Below are positions 16,463 through 24,715 of a stretch of DNA of 45,822 nucleotides, piece by piece. A program made the position numbers and the translations under genes. The notes beneath the pieces are model-generated. The model did no database searches. It was not told the origin of the DNA and worked only from the letters and a program-made list of their open reading frames with translations. Each line of letters begins with the position of its first letter. Positions within the stretch are counted from its first letter, which is position 1. The stretch is from a virus: the IMG/VR virus record IMGVR_UViG_3300031857_009447, positions 1 to 45,822 of that record. One strand, 5' to 3'.

Positions 16463-18472
16463 ATGGCAGAGTTATATGAAGATCTGTTAAAAGATTCAAG
16501 CGAATCATTTGAGGACGGAAACTATTTTCTTTTAACTATAACTGAATTAGAATTAGGAACAATATATCCATTAGAATTTAGATGGAAATATAAAGATGGC
16601 ACATTGGGCAAAGACTGGTCTGCAGTATACAACATTACAACACCATTTAAAACTGCACCAGGGACACCACAATTTTTATCTGGTAACGTAGTTGGCGGAG
16701 CTGGCTCTATTACAGTTGAATGGAATGGAAAAGACAGCGGCGGAGTAAATGATTTAACTAACATTGATAGAGTTGAAGTTTGGATTAGCGAACCACCATT
16801 TGATTCTACTAAACCCGTATATTCTTCAAAAACAAAATTTAAAACACAGATACCAGCACCTGCTGGTACGTATACCGTAGCTCTTTATGCAGTTACTGTT
16901 AATGGGCAATATTCTTCTGTCAGCTCAGCATTTGCGGTAAACGTAACCTCTCCATCAAATCCAGTAACATCGCCAGAAACTCCAGAAGCTCCAACAGCAA
17001 GAGCAGGATTAGCATCTGTTATAGTTGAATGGAGTGGTAAAAAAACTGGCGGAGGAGATTTAACAACAACAGGTTTTGCTGGAGCAAAAGTATATATTGG
17101 AACGTCGGCGGGCTTCACCCCATCAGATAATAATTGGGTTCATACATTAAACTTTGCAAACGGGTCTAATAGAGTTGCCATAGGAGTAGGGTCTGTTATA
17201 GACAAATCTCTTGGTACAACCTTAACATATGGCACACCTTATTATGTAAAAATAGATACAATAAATGCAAGTGGAACATCAAACAACAATCCAGTAGCAG
17301 CATCTGGTGTCCCTGTAACTGTTTCTAAACTGCCAGCAAGCGAAATAAGCACAGGAATACTTACCGCCGAAGCGTCTATAACGGCAGGTATAGATGGAGG
17401 CGCAAGAGCAGTTTTGTCTGGCGGCCCTAGTCCATTTATAATTTATGGAACAGATGGCGCAACAAAATTATTAGAATTTATTGGCGGAGCCACAGGAACA
17501 CTAGCCATTAATGGAGGCGGAACATTTACAGGAAATCTTTCAATAGGCTCTGGCAATACAATATTTAAAGCAGAGCCAGCAACTGGCATATGGTTAGGAA
17601 ATGCAACATATGGATCAGCCCCATTTAGAGTTTCAACAAATGGAGCTTTATTCTCATCATCTGGAGATATTGCTGGTTGGCAAATCAATCCTACATTTTT
17701 ACAGAATACTTCTGGAACATTTAAGATTAGCAGTACAAATACTGATCCTCAAATTCAAGTAGGATCAGATACAGGCGGACATATAAGAATTTCGGCGGGG
17801 AATGGAATAGGACATTATTCAAGTGGAACTACATTAAGTAATAAGTTTACATTAAGCCCAACGGGCACAAGTCAAATATCTGGATGGACGATTGGTGCTG
17901 ATTCTATAAGTTCTCCTTCGGGTAATGTATTCTTGTATTCGGCAGGTAAAGTTGGAGAGACAAATTTAAGAATACAGGCAGGTACAACTGGACAATTTAA
18001 AGTTTATGATGACGGATCATTATTTGCAACATCAGCAGAAATTACTGGTTCTATAAAAGCTGGATCAAACATATATGGATCCAAATTTGTAACCTCAACA
18101 TCGGATTCTGGCGCAAGAATTGAGATGGGTAATTCATTAAATGATACAGTTACTAAAATTGCAATGTATGACTCTAATGGAGCTCAAGGTGGAATTGGAA
18201 TAGTTACAACTAATCAACTTGGTATTTGGTCTCCTGGCGATTGGAGTGGGGCATCATCAATGGCGTTTTATGGACCATCACATCCAAGTAATCCAAATAT
18301 TATAGAGTCTAGAAAACAAATGAGACATGATTACTCATTTGCAGTCAGTGGAGCTGCAACATCTGCACAAAGATTTTTTAGAAATATAGGAATGCAAAGC
18401 GGAGATTTAACTCCAGGTACCTCAGATCCAGTCGGGGTCAAAAATGGCGACATCATATTGATCTGGGAGTAG
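16463..18472 (+). CDS. Tail fibre / tip protein with FN3 domains
   Basis: 669 residues, ATG one base after the preceding stop. The first ~280 residues hold two to three fibronectin type III-like domains (SITVEWNGKDSGG and SVIVEWSGKKTGGG are the matching strands of two copies). From about 290 on it becomes a repetitive, Gly/Ser/Thr-rich shaft with segments such as IAGWQINPTFLQN and ISGWTIGADSISSPSG, typical of long fibre or tip proteins of actinophages. The end has IGMQSGDLTPGTSDPVGV and a final aromatic strand. It likely forms an elongated trimeric or hexameric fibre. The receptor is unknown. Confidence 0.65.
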   Translation: MAELYEDLLKDSSESFEDGNYFLLTITELELGTIYPLEFRWKYKDGTLGKDWSAVYNITTPFKTAPGTPQFLSGNVVGGAGSITVEWNGKDSGGVNDLTNIDRVEVWISEPPFDSTKPVYSSKTKFKTQIPAPAGTYTVALYAVTVNGQYSSVSSAFAVNVTSPSNPVTSPETPEAPTARAGLASVIVEWSGKKTGGGDLTTTGFAGAKVYIGTSAGFTPSDNNWVHTLNFANGSNRVAIGVGSVIDKSLGTTLTYGTPYYVKIDTINASGTSNNNPVAASGVPVTVSKLPASEISTGILTAEASITAGIDGGARAVLSGGPSPFIIYGTDGATKLLEFIGGATGTLAINGGGTFTGNLSIGSGNTIFKAEPATGIWLGNATYGSAPFRVSTNGALFSSSGDIAGWQINPTFLQNTSGTFKISSTNTDPQIQVGSDTGGHIRISAGNGIGHYSSGTTLSNKFTLSPTGTSQISGWTIGADSISSPSGNVFLYSAGKVGETNLRIQAGTTGQFKVYDDGSLFATSAEITGSIKAGSNIYGSKFVTSTSDSGARIEMGNSLNDTVTKIAMYDSNGAQGGIGIVTTNQLGIWSPGDWSGASSMAFYGPSHPSNPNIIESRKQMRHDYSFAVSGAATSAQRFFRNIGMQSGDLTPGTSDPVGVKNGDIILIWE

Positions 18473-18474
18473 CC

Positions 18475-21400
18475 ATGGCTAAAAGACTTTTAGTAAATGT
18501 AAATGGCACTTTAAAAAATGTAAAAAAAATACTTGTTAATGTTGACGGAATTTTAAAAAATGTAAAATCTGGGCTAGTCAATGTTAACGGAATTTTAAAA
18601 CAATTTTTTTCAACATCCGTTACCCCTGTAATTGAACAACAGGTTCAACTCACTAAAAGTTCTTCTATAAATGCTGATTATCATAACTCCACATATCCAG
18701 TTACTTTAACTGGCAGAAAATACCATTTTGCAAATGCTGATGTTTTTAGTTATAGGTTCTACAGGTCTGCCGACCAAGTTGTTTGGACCGCTATGACAAG
18801 CGTAACATTTACCAGCAATCCATCAACTGGATCATCTAGTACGGTATCATATCAACTTCAAAATGCAGATTTCACATCAACCACAATGTATTTCAAATTT
18901 GAATATACGGCAAACAATTCAAGTTCTGGATTGGTAGGAGTTTCTACAAGCAATATTGTAAGCGTGATGTATTTAGATATTCCTGCACCACCTCCTGGAT
19001 TTCCAAATATAAATCAATCCACAATACAGGCACCTTCAACTGCTAGTAGTGGAACCTGGACAGGAAGTCCAATACTATATGACTGGAAATGGCAATACGG
19101 TCCATCAAATTTAACTTTAACATATCAGGCTAATAGAACAATAACATATGCCAGTATATCAGGAACAACAGCCGCAATTACGGCATTTGATCATGGTTTT
19201 AAAAATGGTGATACTGTAATTATTTCTGGAGTTAATGGGCTATATGATATTTCTAGCGCCACAATGTCTTCAGTCTTAACTAATTTATTTTCATACAATA
19301 TATCAAAACCTACGTGGTCATACTCAACACAATATTTTGTTAATGATTATGTTTCATATTCTGGAAGTATTTACAGGTCTGCAATTGCTACTCCCGCAAG
19401 AACAACGTGGTCATTTTCCATTAACTATTCAACGGGTCAATATGTTGATTATAATAATCAACTTTATCAGGCTAATTCGGCAACACCTTCACCAAGAACT
19501 ACTTGGAATAACTCTACTAATTATTCTGTAGGACAATATGTAAATTATGGAGGACAGGTGTGGCAGTCTACTTCAACTTTGTCTGGACAAACTCCTTTTA
19601 ATGGTAGTGACTTTTGGAATTTAATAGATATTTATCCTGGCGGAAGCTATTGGACATTGATAAATATATATCCTGGTGGCTCTTATTGGGAACTGCAATC
19701 AGGCACCATATCACCAAGCGGCGGAATAGCATCAGGACCCAATTATTATGAAGGGGCATATTCTTCTCCAGTATCATACACGATATCCTCATTTCCAGCT
19801 ACAGATTATAAAACTGGAACATCATTATTAGGTCTTACGACAAGGTTAAATGTAGCAGCATACAATGTTGCTACATTTAATAGTTCTGCCAATTCTACAT
19901 CAAGAACTATTTATGGATATCCTTCTTTCTTTTTTGGAGCACAAACTATTACTGGAACAACTGCCTCAATAATATATGCAGAGGCAAATATGAGCGTATA
20001 TGACATAGATGTTAAAATTGGTGCTTCATCTATTTCTGGATATCCAAAAACAAATCAAGCAAATTCTTCTCCAATTTCAATAACTGGTTTGTCTCCTGGA
20101 ACTACATACACTGTTTTAGTTACACCTAAAAATGCTGATAGCCCTAGGGTTTCTGGAGTTCAGAAGACCACATCTTTCACTACACCAAATCCTCCAGGCA
20201 CCCCAACAATAACATTTAGTAGCGTAAATACTGGGGGATTTACAGTTTCTTGGTCTGCCTCTGGAGCAACATCATATACTGTAGATGTTAAAAACACTTC
20301 ATCTGGATTAACAATTGGCGGATATCCAAAAATTAATACAACTTTAACTTCTGATACTATTACTGGATTATTGTCTGGAACAAACTATACTGTATATGTT
20401 ACTGGTAAAAATTCTTCTGGTGATGGCCCTCAAGCTAATAATAATCAATATACTAACGTAACATTATCTTATAATGGAAATAACAACACAGGAGGCAGCG
20501 TACCTTCACAGGGAGAATTTACTTATAATGCTACCGCAACGGTACAAGGAAACACAGGCTCATTAATTAGAACATATGCAACTTGGGCTGGATGGACGTT
20601 GTCCTCAGATGGATCTGGAACTGTGTATGGTCCTGGATTTACAACTACTATTCAAATGAATCAAAATAGAACTTTATATGCAAAATGGAACGCAAATACC
20701 CCAGGTACTCCATCAATAAATTCAGTTTCGTATAGCCCTGCATCTCCTACCCCATCATCTAATTCACTCGTATTTAGTGGAATTAATTTTGGATCAGATA
20801 CACAATCGGTATTAGTTGAATGGGGAACTACAACGGCATATAGTTCTGGCTCTACTGCTGTATCTACAAATGGAGGATCTTATACAACACCAGCAAATTT
20901 AAGTGCAAATACTACTTATTATTGGAGAGCAAGAGGATACAACCCGTTTTATAATGGCTACGGTTCTCCAGCTACTGGATCTGTATTTATTCCACAAGCA
21001 CAAGTTGCACCAAATAATGGAAGCGTTACTGTATCTTTACAATCTGGAACTGGAGGAAGAATAGGAGCTACATACGCAGTAACATCTGCAACTGCTAGCG
21101 GAACCCCAACCCCTACAGTTTCTTCATATCAATGGCAAAGATTTGATTTAGGTAGTAGCACTTGGTTTTCTATATCTGGGGCAACTTCAAGTACATACAC
21201 ATTAAGTTATGCTAATAGTGATGTAGGAAGAACTTTAAGATGTCTTGTGACATTTAGCAATGGAGTTTCTCCTAACTTAAATACTGCATCAAATCCAATA
21301 TCTGTCAGCAATGCTACAATTACTGGAGTAACCGCTACATTATCTTTAAGCGCACCATTTATAGTTTATAGAGTGTATGGATATAATTTTCAATCAATTC

Positions 21401-21669
21401 AATCTAAAAATTCATTTGGAACAACAAACCCGCCAACCAACACAGATGCTAACTATACAGTAAGCGCTACTAGCAACAGTACAATACCAATTACTAGACA
21501 GTCTAGCAATGGTGGAGATTTATTTTATTATAGGTTAGAGGTAGGCGCATGGGGAGGGCTTTCTGCTACTGGAGCCTTTAGCGGATATATAACTACTAAC
21601 GTTATTAGAAATAACGCTACAAATAGAACAAACTCCCCAGTTAATATTTATGGAACAGGATCTGCATAA
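18475..21669 (+). CDS. Mosaic tail fibre / receptor-binding adhesin
   Basis: 1064 residues; ATG two bases after the previous stop. Residues 1-46 are three copies of a ~15-residue unit, LVNVNGxLKNVKx, perhaps an attachment strand. Residues about 222-276 hold a DHGF...VIISG module also found in the gene at 11162. Residues about 280-366 are three CBM5/12-like units with the pattern TxW..S.xYxxGqyVxYxxqlyq. Residues about 500-660 are two FN3-like domains. Residues about 662-738 resemble an InlB B-repeat/Listeria-Bacteroides domain (start LSYNGNNNTGGSVPS, end LYAKW). Then a further FN3-like domain and an Ig-like domain (about 842-945, YQWQRFDLG and LRCLVTFSNG) follow. The modules all point to binding cell-wall or surface glycans. 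Domain calls are by eye. Confidence 0.7.
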   Translation: MAKRLLVNVNGTLKNVKKILVNVDGILKNVKSGLVNVNGILKQFFSTSVTPVIEQQVQLTKSSSINADYHNSTYPVTLTGRKYHFANADVFSYRFYRSADQVVWTAMTSVTFTSNPSTGSSSTVSYQLQNADFTSTTMYFKFEYTANNSSSGLVGVSTSNIVSVMYLDIPAPPPGFPNINQSTIQAPSTASSGTWTGSPILYDWKWQYGPSNLTLTYQANRTITYASISGTTAAITAFDHGFKNGDTVIISGVNGLYDISSATMSSVLTNLFSYNISKPTWSYSTQYFVNDYVSYSGSIYRSAIATPARTTWSFSINYSTGQYVDYNNQLYQANSATPSPRTTWNNSTNYSVGQYVNYGGQVWQSTSTLSGQTPFNGSDFWNLIDIYPGGSYWTLINIYPGGSYWELQSGTISPSGGIASGPNYYEGAYSSPVSYTISSFPATDYKTGTSLLGLTTRLNVAAYNVATFNSSANSTSRTIYGYPSFFFGAQTITGTTASIIYAEANMSVYDIDVKIGASSISGYPKTNQANSSPISITGLSPGTTYTVLVTPKNADSPRVSGVQKTTSFTTPNPPGTPTITFSSVNTGGFTVSWSASGATSYTVDVKNTSSGLTIGGYPKINTTLTSDTITGLLSGTNYTVYVTGKNSSGDGPQANNNQYTNVTLSYNGNNNTGGSVPSQGEFTYNATATVQGNTGSLIRTYATWAGWTLSSDGSGTVYGPGFTTTIQMNQNRTLYAKWNANTPGTPSINSVSYSPASPTPSSNSLVFSGINFGSDTQSVLVEWGTTTAYSSGSTAVSTNGGSYTTPANLSANTTYYWRARGYNPFYNGYGSPATGSVFIPQAQVAPNNGSVTVSLQSGTGGRIGATYAVTSATASGTPTPTVSSYQWQRFDLGSSTWFSISGATSSTYTLSYANSDVGRTLRCLVTFSNGVSPNLNTASNPISVSNATITGVTATLSLSAPFIVYRVYGYNFQSIQSKNSFGTTNPPTNTDANYTVSATSNSTIPITRQSSNGGDLFYYRLEVGAWGGLSATGAFSGYITTNVIRNNATNRTNSPVNIYGTGSA
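18484..18612 (+). repeat. Three tandem ~45-bp coding repeats in the fibre gene
   Basis: Three imperfect copies encode LVNVNGTLKNVKK, LVNVDGILKNVKS and LVNVNGILKQFF at the very N-terminus of the fibre protein. Confidence 0.75.
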
Positions 21670-21881
21670 TGATTAATGACTATGAAAAAATAGAGATTAT
21701 TGATAAAAGACTTAAACTAATTTCTGATATGATTGACTCCTGTAACCAAGATATTCAAAGAACCCAGGACGGAATAGGTGAGCCAGACTTTACAATAGAA
21801 GAATCTAATCTATTTTTAAATGATTTATTTAATAAAAAACAAGCTTTGCTTGAGCAAAAACAGGCATTGACTAACCAATAA
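21669..21881 (+). CDS. Small coiled-coil protein
   Basis: 70 residues on a TAATG overlap with the fibre gene. It is charged and helical throughout, with heptad-like hydrophobics (IEIIDKRLKLISDMIDSC, LNDLFNKKQALLEQKQAL) around a short acidic break. Neither signal peptide nor membrane segment is present. I do not recognise a family. Coupling to the fibre gene suggests a fibre chaperone or accessory. Confidence 0.55.
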   Translation: MINDYEKIEIIDKRLKLISDMIDSCNQDIQRTQDGIGEPDFTIEESNLFLNDLFNKKQALLEQKQALTNQ

Positions 21882-21894
21882 TTAATGCTATAAT
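21867..21894 (+). promoter_or_regulatory. Promoter with extended -10
   Basis: TTGACT at 21867-21872, 16-nt spacer, TGCTATAAT ending at 21894. It overlaps the stop of the previous gene and lies just before AAAGGAGG and the ATG at 21911. This is one of the best -35/-10 pairs in the window. Confidence 0.8.
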
Positions 21895-21910
21895 ATGAAA
21901 GGAGGAAAAA

Positions 21911-22129
21911 ATGACATACGAATTAACTAACGAAGAAAAGGCTGCTATTGTAAACCAGCATATTAAAAATCTGGAATACAGCATCTATAACCTTCAGGTA
22001 TCTTTGGTAGAAGAAAATGCAGTATCCGCACCAGATGCAGATAAGGTTTCTTCTTTAAATAGCCAAATTTCAGAAGCTAATACAAAAAAGACTGCCCTAT
22101 TGGCAGAACTTTCTGACCTAACAGCATAG
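21911..22129 (+). CDS. Small coiled-coil protein
   Basis: 72 residues with a perfect GGAGG ribosome binding site 5 nt before the ATG. It begins TYELTNEEKAAIVNQHIKNL and has two helices split by SAPDADKVSSLNSQ, looking like a helical hairpin. No family is recognised. It resembles the neighbours at 21669 and 22139 in size and helical content, and the three may form a set of accessory proteins. Its own strong promoter suggests high expression compared with the fibre genes. Confidence 0.6.
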   Translation: MTYELTNEEKAAIVNQHIKNLEYSIYNLQVSLVEENAVSAPDADKVSSLNSQISEANTKKTALLAELSDLTA

Positions 22130-22138
22130 GAGATTTAA

Positions 22139-22321
22139 ATGCCAGAAAAAGCGGAATTAATTATAACCGCATTACAACAACGCATTGGAGAGATAGTATC
22201 CAACTATGAAACTCAGGTTGCAATTTTACGTGCTGAAATTACTCAGCTACTTAATGAGAAAAAGGAAAAAGATGAGGCTGTTCAAAAATACGAAGAGCAC
22301 ATTGGTAATATCGCCGACTAA
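22139..22321 (+). CDS. Small coiled-coil protein
   Basis: 60 residues, ATG nine bases after the previous stop with AGGAGA upstream. It is a single long helix rich in Glu, Lys and Gln (ITALQQRIGEIVSNYETQVA), likely a coiled-coil. Function unknown. Its 3' end overlaps the start of the next gene by 20 nt. Confidence 0.55.
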   Translation: MPEKAELIITALQQRIGEIVSNYETQVAILRAEITQLLNEKKEKDEAVQKYEEHIGNIAD

Positions 22322-22667
22322 TTTTCCTTCTGGGCTTGCCGTGAAAACCGATAAAGGAATTTATTGGATTAAGGATAACAAGCGCTACAAGCTTATTTCT
22401 GATCGTGCCGCTAAGTCGTGGTTCTTTACAACCGTAAATGCCACAGAGCAGGCGGTGGCAGGAATGAAATTAGTAGGTAAATTAGGATTCCGTGATGGCT
22501 CTTTGATAAAGAATATAGCGGATGGTAAAATGTATTTAATATCGCAGAATAAAAAGCGGCATATAGTCGATCCAGATTCTTTTGATAGATACGGTTTAAA
22601 CCGTAAATCTGTAATTGAAGTATCTGAGGCGGAAGCAAATATGCATGAACTAGGAGATAACTTATGA
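22302..22667 (+). CDS. Hypothetical protein with two IKDNKRYKL-type repeats
   Basis: The frame is open upstream to 22206, but this would overlap the previous gene by more than 100 nt. I prefer the TTG at 22302 (121 residues); the GTG at 22341 is also possible. The protein has two related units of about 45-50 residues, GIYWIKDNKRYKLISDRAAK and GKMYLISQNKKRHIVDPDSF, each a strand pair with a basic patch followed by a helix. Similar repeats occur in secreted and phage structural proteins of Actinobacteria, where the role is unclear. It overlaps the next gene by ATGA. I infer a virion accessory protein from context. Confidence 0.5.
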   Translation: MVISPTNFPSGLAVKTDKGIYWIKDNKRYKLISDRAAKSWFFTTVNATEQAVAGMKLVGKLGFRDGSLIKNIADGKMYLISQNKKRHIVDPDSFDRYGLNRKSVIEVSEAEANMHELGDNL

Positions 22668-23101
22668 CAGAATATAATCCCGACGTAATATTTAATGCGG
22701 GTGAACCTTTAGATGTTAATAAGTTAAATCAAATTCAAAGAAATGTTACAAGCGTATTCCAATCTAATATCAACCTAAGTCAAACTACAAGTCAGACTAT
22801 TGGAAATCTTCAAAAAGAGGTAAAGGTATTTCCTATTGTAGAAATCGGATCAATAGTTATAGAGACAGCTCCTGGAGCCTGCCGATCCGATACAGTAACT
22901 TTTAAAAATAAAGCATTTACAGATGTTCCAATTATTGTTGCGAGTATAGCTTCTGATATTAATAAAGACTCTGCTGGATTAACCGTAAGAGCGTCGACAT
23001 CAAGTACTACTCAAGGTAGAGTAGAAGTATGCTCAACTGATAAGTTAAGTCAAAAAGTTACAATTAATTATATAGCTATTCAAATGAAAGAGATTGAATA
23101 A
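22664..23101 (+). CDS. Putative lectin-like virion protein
   Basis: 145 residues, starting on ATGA. The N-terminus (YNPDVIFNAGEPLDVNKLNQ) is followed by a helical segment to about residue 50. The C-terminal 90 residues form a beta-rich domain (VTFKNKAFTDVPIIVASIAS, then VTINYIAIQMK) that resembles an H-type lectin sandwich by its strand order. It is the last gene before the strong promoter at 23105, so it probably closes the tail operon. A fibre-tip sugar-binding role is plausible but unproven; the lectin match is by eye only. Confidence 0.5.
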   Translation: MTEYNPDVIFNAGEPLDVNKLNQIQRNVTSVFQSNINLSQTTSQTIGNLQKEVKVFPIVEIGSIVIETAPGACRSDTVTFKNKAFTDVPIIVASIASDINKDSAGLTVRASTSSTTQGRVEVCSTDKLSQKVTINYIAIQMKEIE

Positions 23102-23104
23102 CCC

Positions 23105-23132
23105 TTGACAATATAAAATCAAATGCTACAAT
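23105..23132 (+). promoter_or_regulatory. Strong promoter opening the replication module
   Basis: Perfect TTGACA (23105-23110), 16-nt spacer, and TGCTACAAT ending at 23132. A perfect 8-bp inverted repeat, ATGCTACA-ATT-TGTAGCAT (23123-23141), covers the -10 box and the start site, so a repressor could act here. Confidence 0.85.
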
Positions 23133-23141
23133 TTGTAGCAT

Positions 23142-23164
23142 ATAAACTGCTATCTGCAGTTTAT
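23142..23164 (+). promoter_or_regulatory. Leader hairpin before the metallophosphoesterase
   Basis: ATAAACTGC / GCAGTTTAT is a perfect 9-bp stem with a TATCT loop, located 18 nt before the ATG at 23183 and just upstream of the AAGGAA ribosome binding site. It could stabilise the mRNA or serve as a second operator. Confidence 0.6.
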
Positions 23165-23182
23165 TACTAATTTAAGGAAATA

Positions 23183-23989
23183 ATGGCAAACGATCTAAAG
23201 TGGATGTTATCGTCCGATCAACAGATTCCGTATCAAGATGACAAAGCAATTGCTTTATGGTTTAAGGTAATGAAATGGTTTAAACCAGATGTAGTAGATA
23301 TTCTTGGCGACACCGACGACCAAGCTTGCTATAGCAGGTTTACCGAAGGAAGATCCGCAGAGTTTTTAAGAATGCACAAAGATGAGAACGGCCAGATGAT
23401 CGTTCCATTGATGGAGCACGAAGCAAAAGGGGCTAGGGATTTTTATACAGAAGTAAGAAAAGTTGCGGGCAAAAACGCTCAATTATTTTCTGCTTTAGGC
23501 AACCATGACATTAGAGTATTTAATTATATAGATGCAAAGCTTCCAGATTATATCAAGCACGTAACGCCAGAAAATCTTTGGAACCTGGATTCTTTAGGAT
23601 ATGATTATATTTATTATAATGAACTTCCTAAGAAAAGATTTGGAGATATTCACGTACATCACGGCCTATCAGTAGCAGATACTGGAGCGGTACGTAAAGA
23701 CATGAACGATCTTCAAATATCCTTAATTCGTGGACACTCGCATAGAATTGCCTCTCATTTCCAGACATATGAACTAAGAAATAATGGCAAAGGAGAAACA
23801 ATTCGTGGCTATGAAATTGGACATATGTGCGATGAGAAAAGCGATGGCATGCAATATGCTACGCACCATGATTGGCAAAAAGGGTTTGCAGTTGCTCATA
23901 TTGAGGCTGGCAAATATCCACACATACAAATGATCCATATCTCCCCAGATTACTCTTGTGTTGTAGATGGGAAATATTTTAAGTTATGA
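23183..23989 (+). CDS. Calcineurin-like metallophosphoesterase
   Basis: 268 residues. The metal-binding motifs of the family are present in order: SDQQ (Asp12), GDTDD (Asp43), GNHD (Asn107-His108), HH (159-160) and GHSH (His185, His187). In the first motif the usual Asp-x-His is Asp-x-Gln (Gln14), so one metal ligand is changed. Members hydrolyse phosphomono- or diesters, including nucleic acid and nucleotide substrates; the substrate here is unknown. It is the first gene after the strong promoter, so it is likely expressed early. The stop overlaps the following start by ATGA. Confidence 0.85.
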   Translation: MANDLKWMLSSDQQIPYQDDKAIALWFKVMKWFKPDVVDILGDTDDQACYSRFTEGRSAEFLRMHKDENGQMIVPLMEHEAKGARDFYTEVRKVAGKNAQLFSALGNHDIRVFNYIDAKLPDYIKHVTPENLWNLDSLGYDYIYYNELPKKRFGDIHVHHGLSVADTGAVRKDMNDLQISLIRGHSHRIASHFQTYELRNNGKGETIRGYEIGHMCDEKSDGMQYATHHDWQKGFAVAHIEAGKYPHIQMIHISPDYSCVVDGKYFKL

Positions 23990-24174
23990 TGAAGTGTAAA
24001 AAATGCGGCGGGAGAGTTTTTGTGGACAGAGTCTTTTCGCAGAAATTGCATATAGAACTTTTCTGCCTATTATGCGGAAAAAGGTGGATGTTGAATAAGG
24101 ATAGAAACCCTTTAGGCACATGGCTAGAACAAAAAGAACTAGAACAACAAAAGCATTACTCTATTTCTTCTTAG
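23986..24174 (+). CDS. Small zinc-ribbon protein
   Basis: 62 residues, beginning on ATGA (a second ATG follows directly). CKKCGG near the N-terminus and CLLCGKRW about 25 residues later form a four-cysteine zinc ribbon. The rest is basic and Gln/Glu-rich. This kind of protein often contacts nucleic acid or the transcription machinery, but no specific partner can be named. It overlaps the next gene by 55 nt, which is unusual in this genome. Confidence 0.65.
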   Translation: MMKCKKCGGRVFVDRVFSQKLHIELFCLLCGKRWMLNKDRNPLGTWLEQKELEQQKHYSISS

Positions 24175-24608
24175 AGGGCAAGATACATAAATCCCTTTAT
24201 GTGTCTCGTGCAAAAGATGAGGTAACTGCTTGGTGCTATCCTGATAAACGAAGAGTTATGTATAATTATTCTTTAGTTAAGAAGTATATGAAAAGGGCCT
24301 ATACTTTAAAAGAAGCGGCTAAAGTATTAAATAAACATAAGATTACAATTGAAGATTATATTTTGGCGGGCAAGATCCAAGCTCCAACTAAAATATATCC
24401 AATTAGTAATCCTGGATCTACGGGATGGTCTCAATATATGTTAACGGAGGAAGATATCTTAAAGATACATCAGTTTATATTAGATGATGGATATTCTTCC
24501 TCCACCCCCTCCCGCACAGAATTAGTTGCCCTTCTCAGAAACGATATAATATTGTATACTAAGACAACCGATGGTCGGTTCATCCCAGTATGGAAGGCGG
24601 AAGATTAA
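24120..24608 (+). CDS. HTH DNA-binding protein (MerR/excisionase-like)
   Basis: 162 residues. The N-terminal part (TRTTKALLYFFLEGKIHKSL) is a strand-rich region, and residues about 60-115 carry a helix-turn-helix of the MerR/HTH_17 kind: YTLKEAAKVLNKHKITIEDY, then a wing and MLTEEDILKIHQFI. The start at 24120 overlaps the previous gene by 55 nt; I keep it because the basic N-terminus looks like an integral part of the protein. It probably regulates phage transcription or replication. The downstream ATG overlaps its stop (TAATG). Confidence 0.65.
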   Translation: MARTKRTRTTKALLYFFLEGKIHKSLYVSRAKDEVTAWCYPDKRRVMYNYSLVKKYMKRAYTLKEAAKVLNKHKITIEDYILAGKIQAPTKIYPISNPGSTGWSQYMLTEEDILKIHQFILDDGYSSSTPSRTELVALLRNDIILYTKTTDGRFIPVWKAED

Positions 24609-24715
24609 TGGCTAATAGATTTGTTTTATGTGATATTTGTAATAAGGAAATAGAATTACGTTGGGGTATATTTGGACACGATGCCTTGAGTAGACATAAG
24701 AAGGAGCACAAATAA
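24608..24715 (+). CDS. 35-residue zinc finger protein
   Basis: A very short gene joined to both neighbours by TAATG overlaps. It encodes a protein with CDIC (Cys8, Cys11) and a helix DALSRHKKEH ending in His30-x3-His34, which resembles a single C2H2 zinc finger with a long loop. The perfect fit between stop and start codons on both sides, and the ligand spacing, argue that it is real. Function unknown; nucleic-acid binding is a reasonable guess. Confidence 0.7.
   Translation: MANRFVLCDICNKEIELRWGIFGHDALSRHKKEHK

Noticed and set aside
24543-24556. GATATAATATTG inside the HTH gene as a promoter
   Set aside because: No -35 and no gene start at a fitting distance; AT-rich coding sequence gives such boxes by chance.
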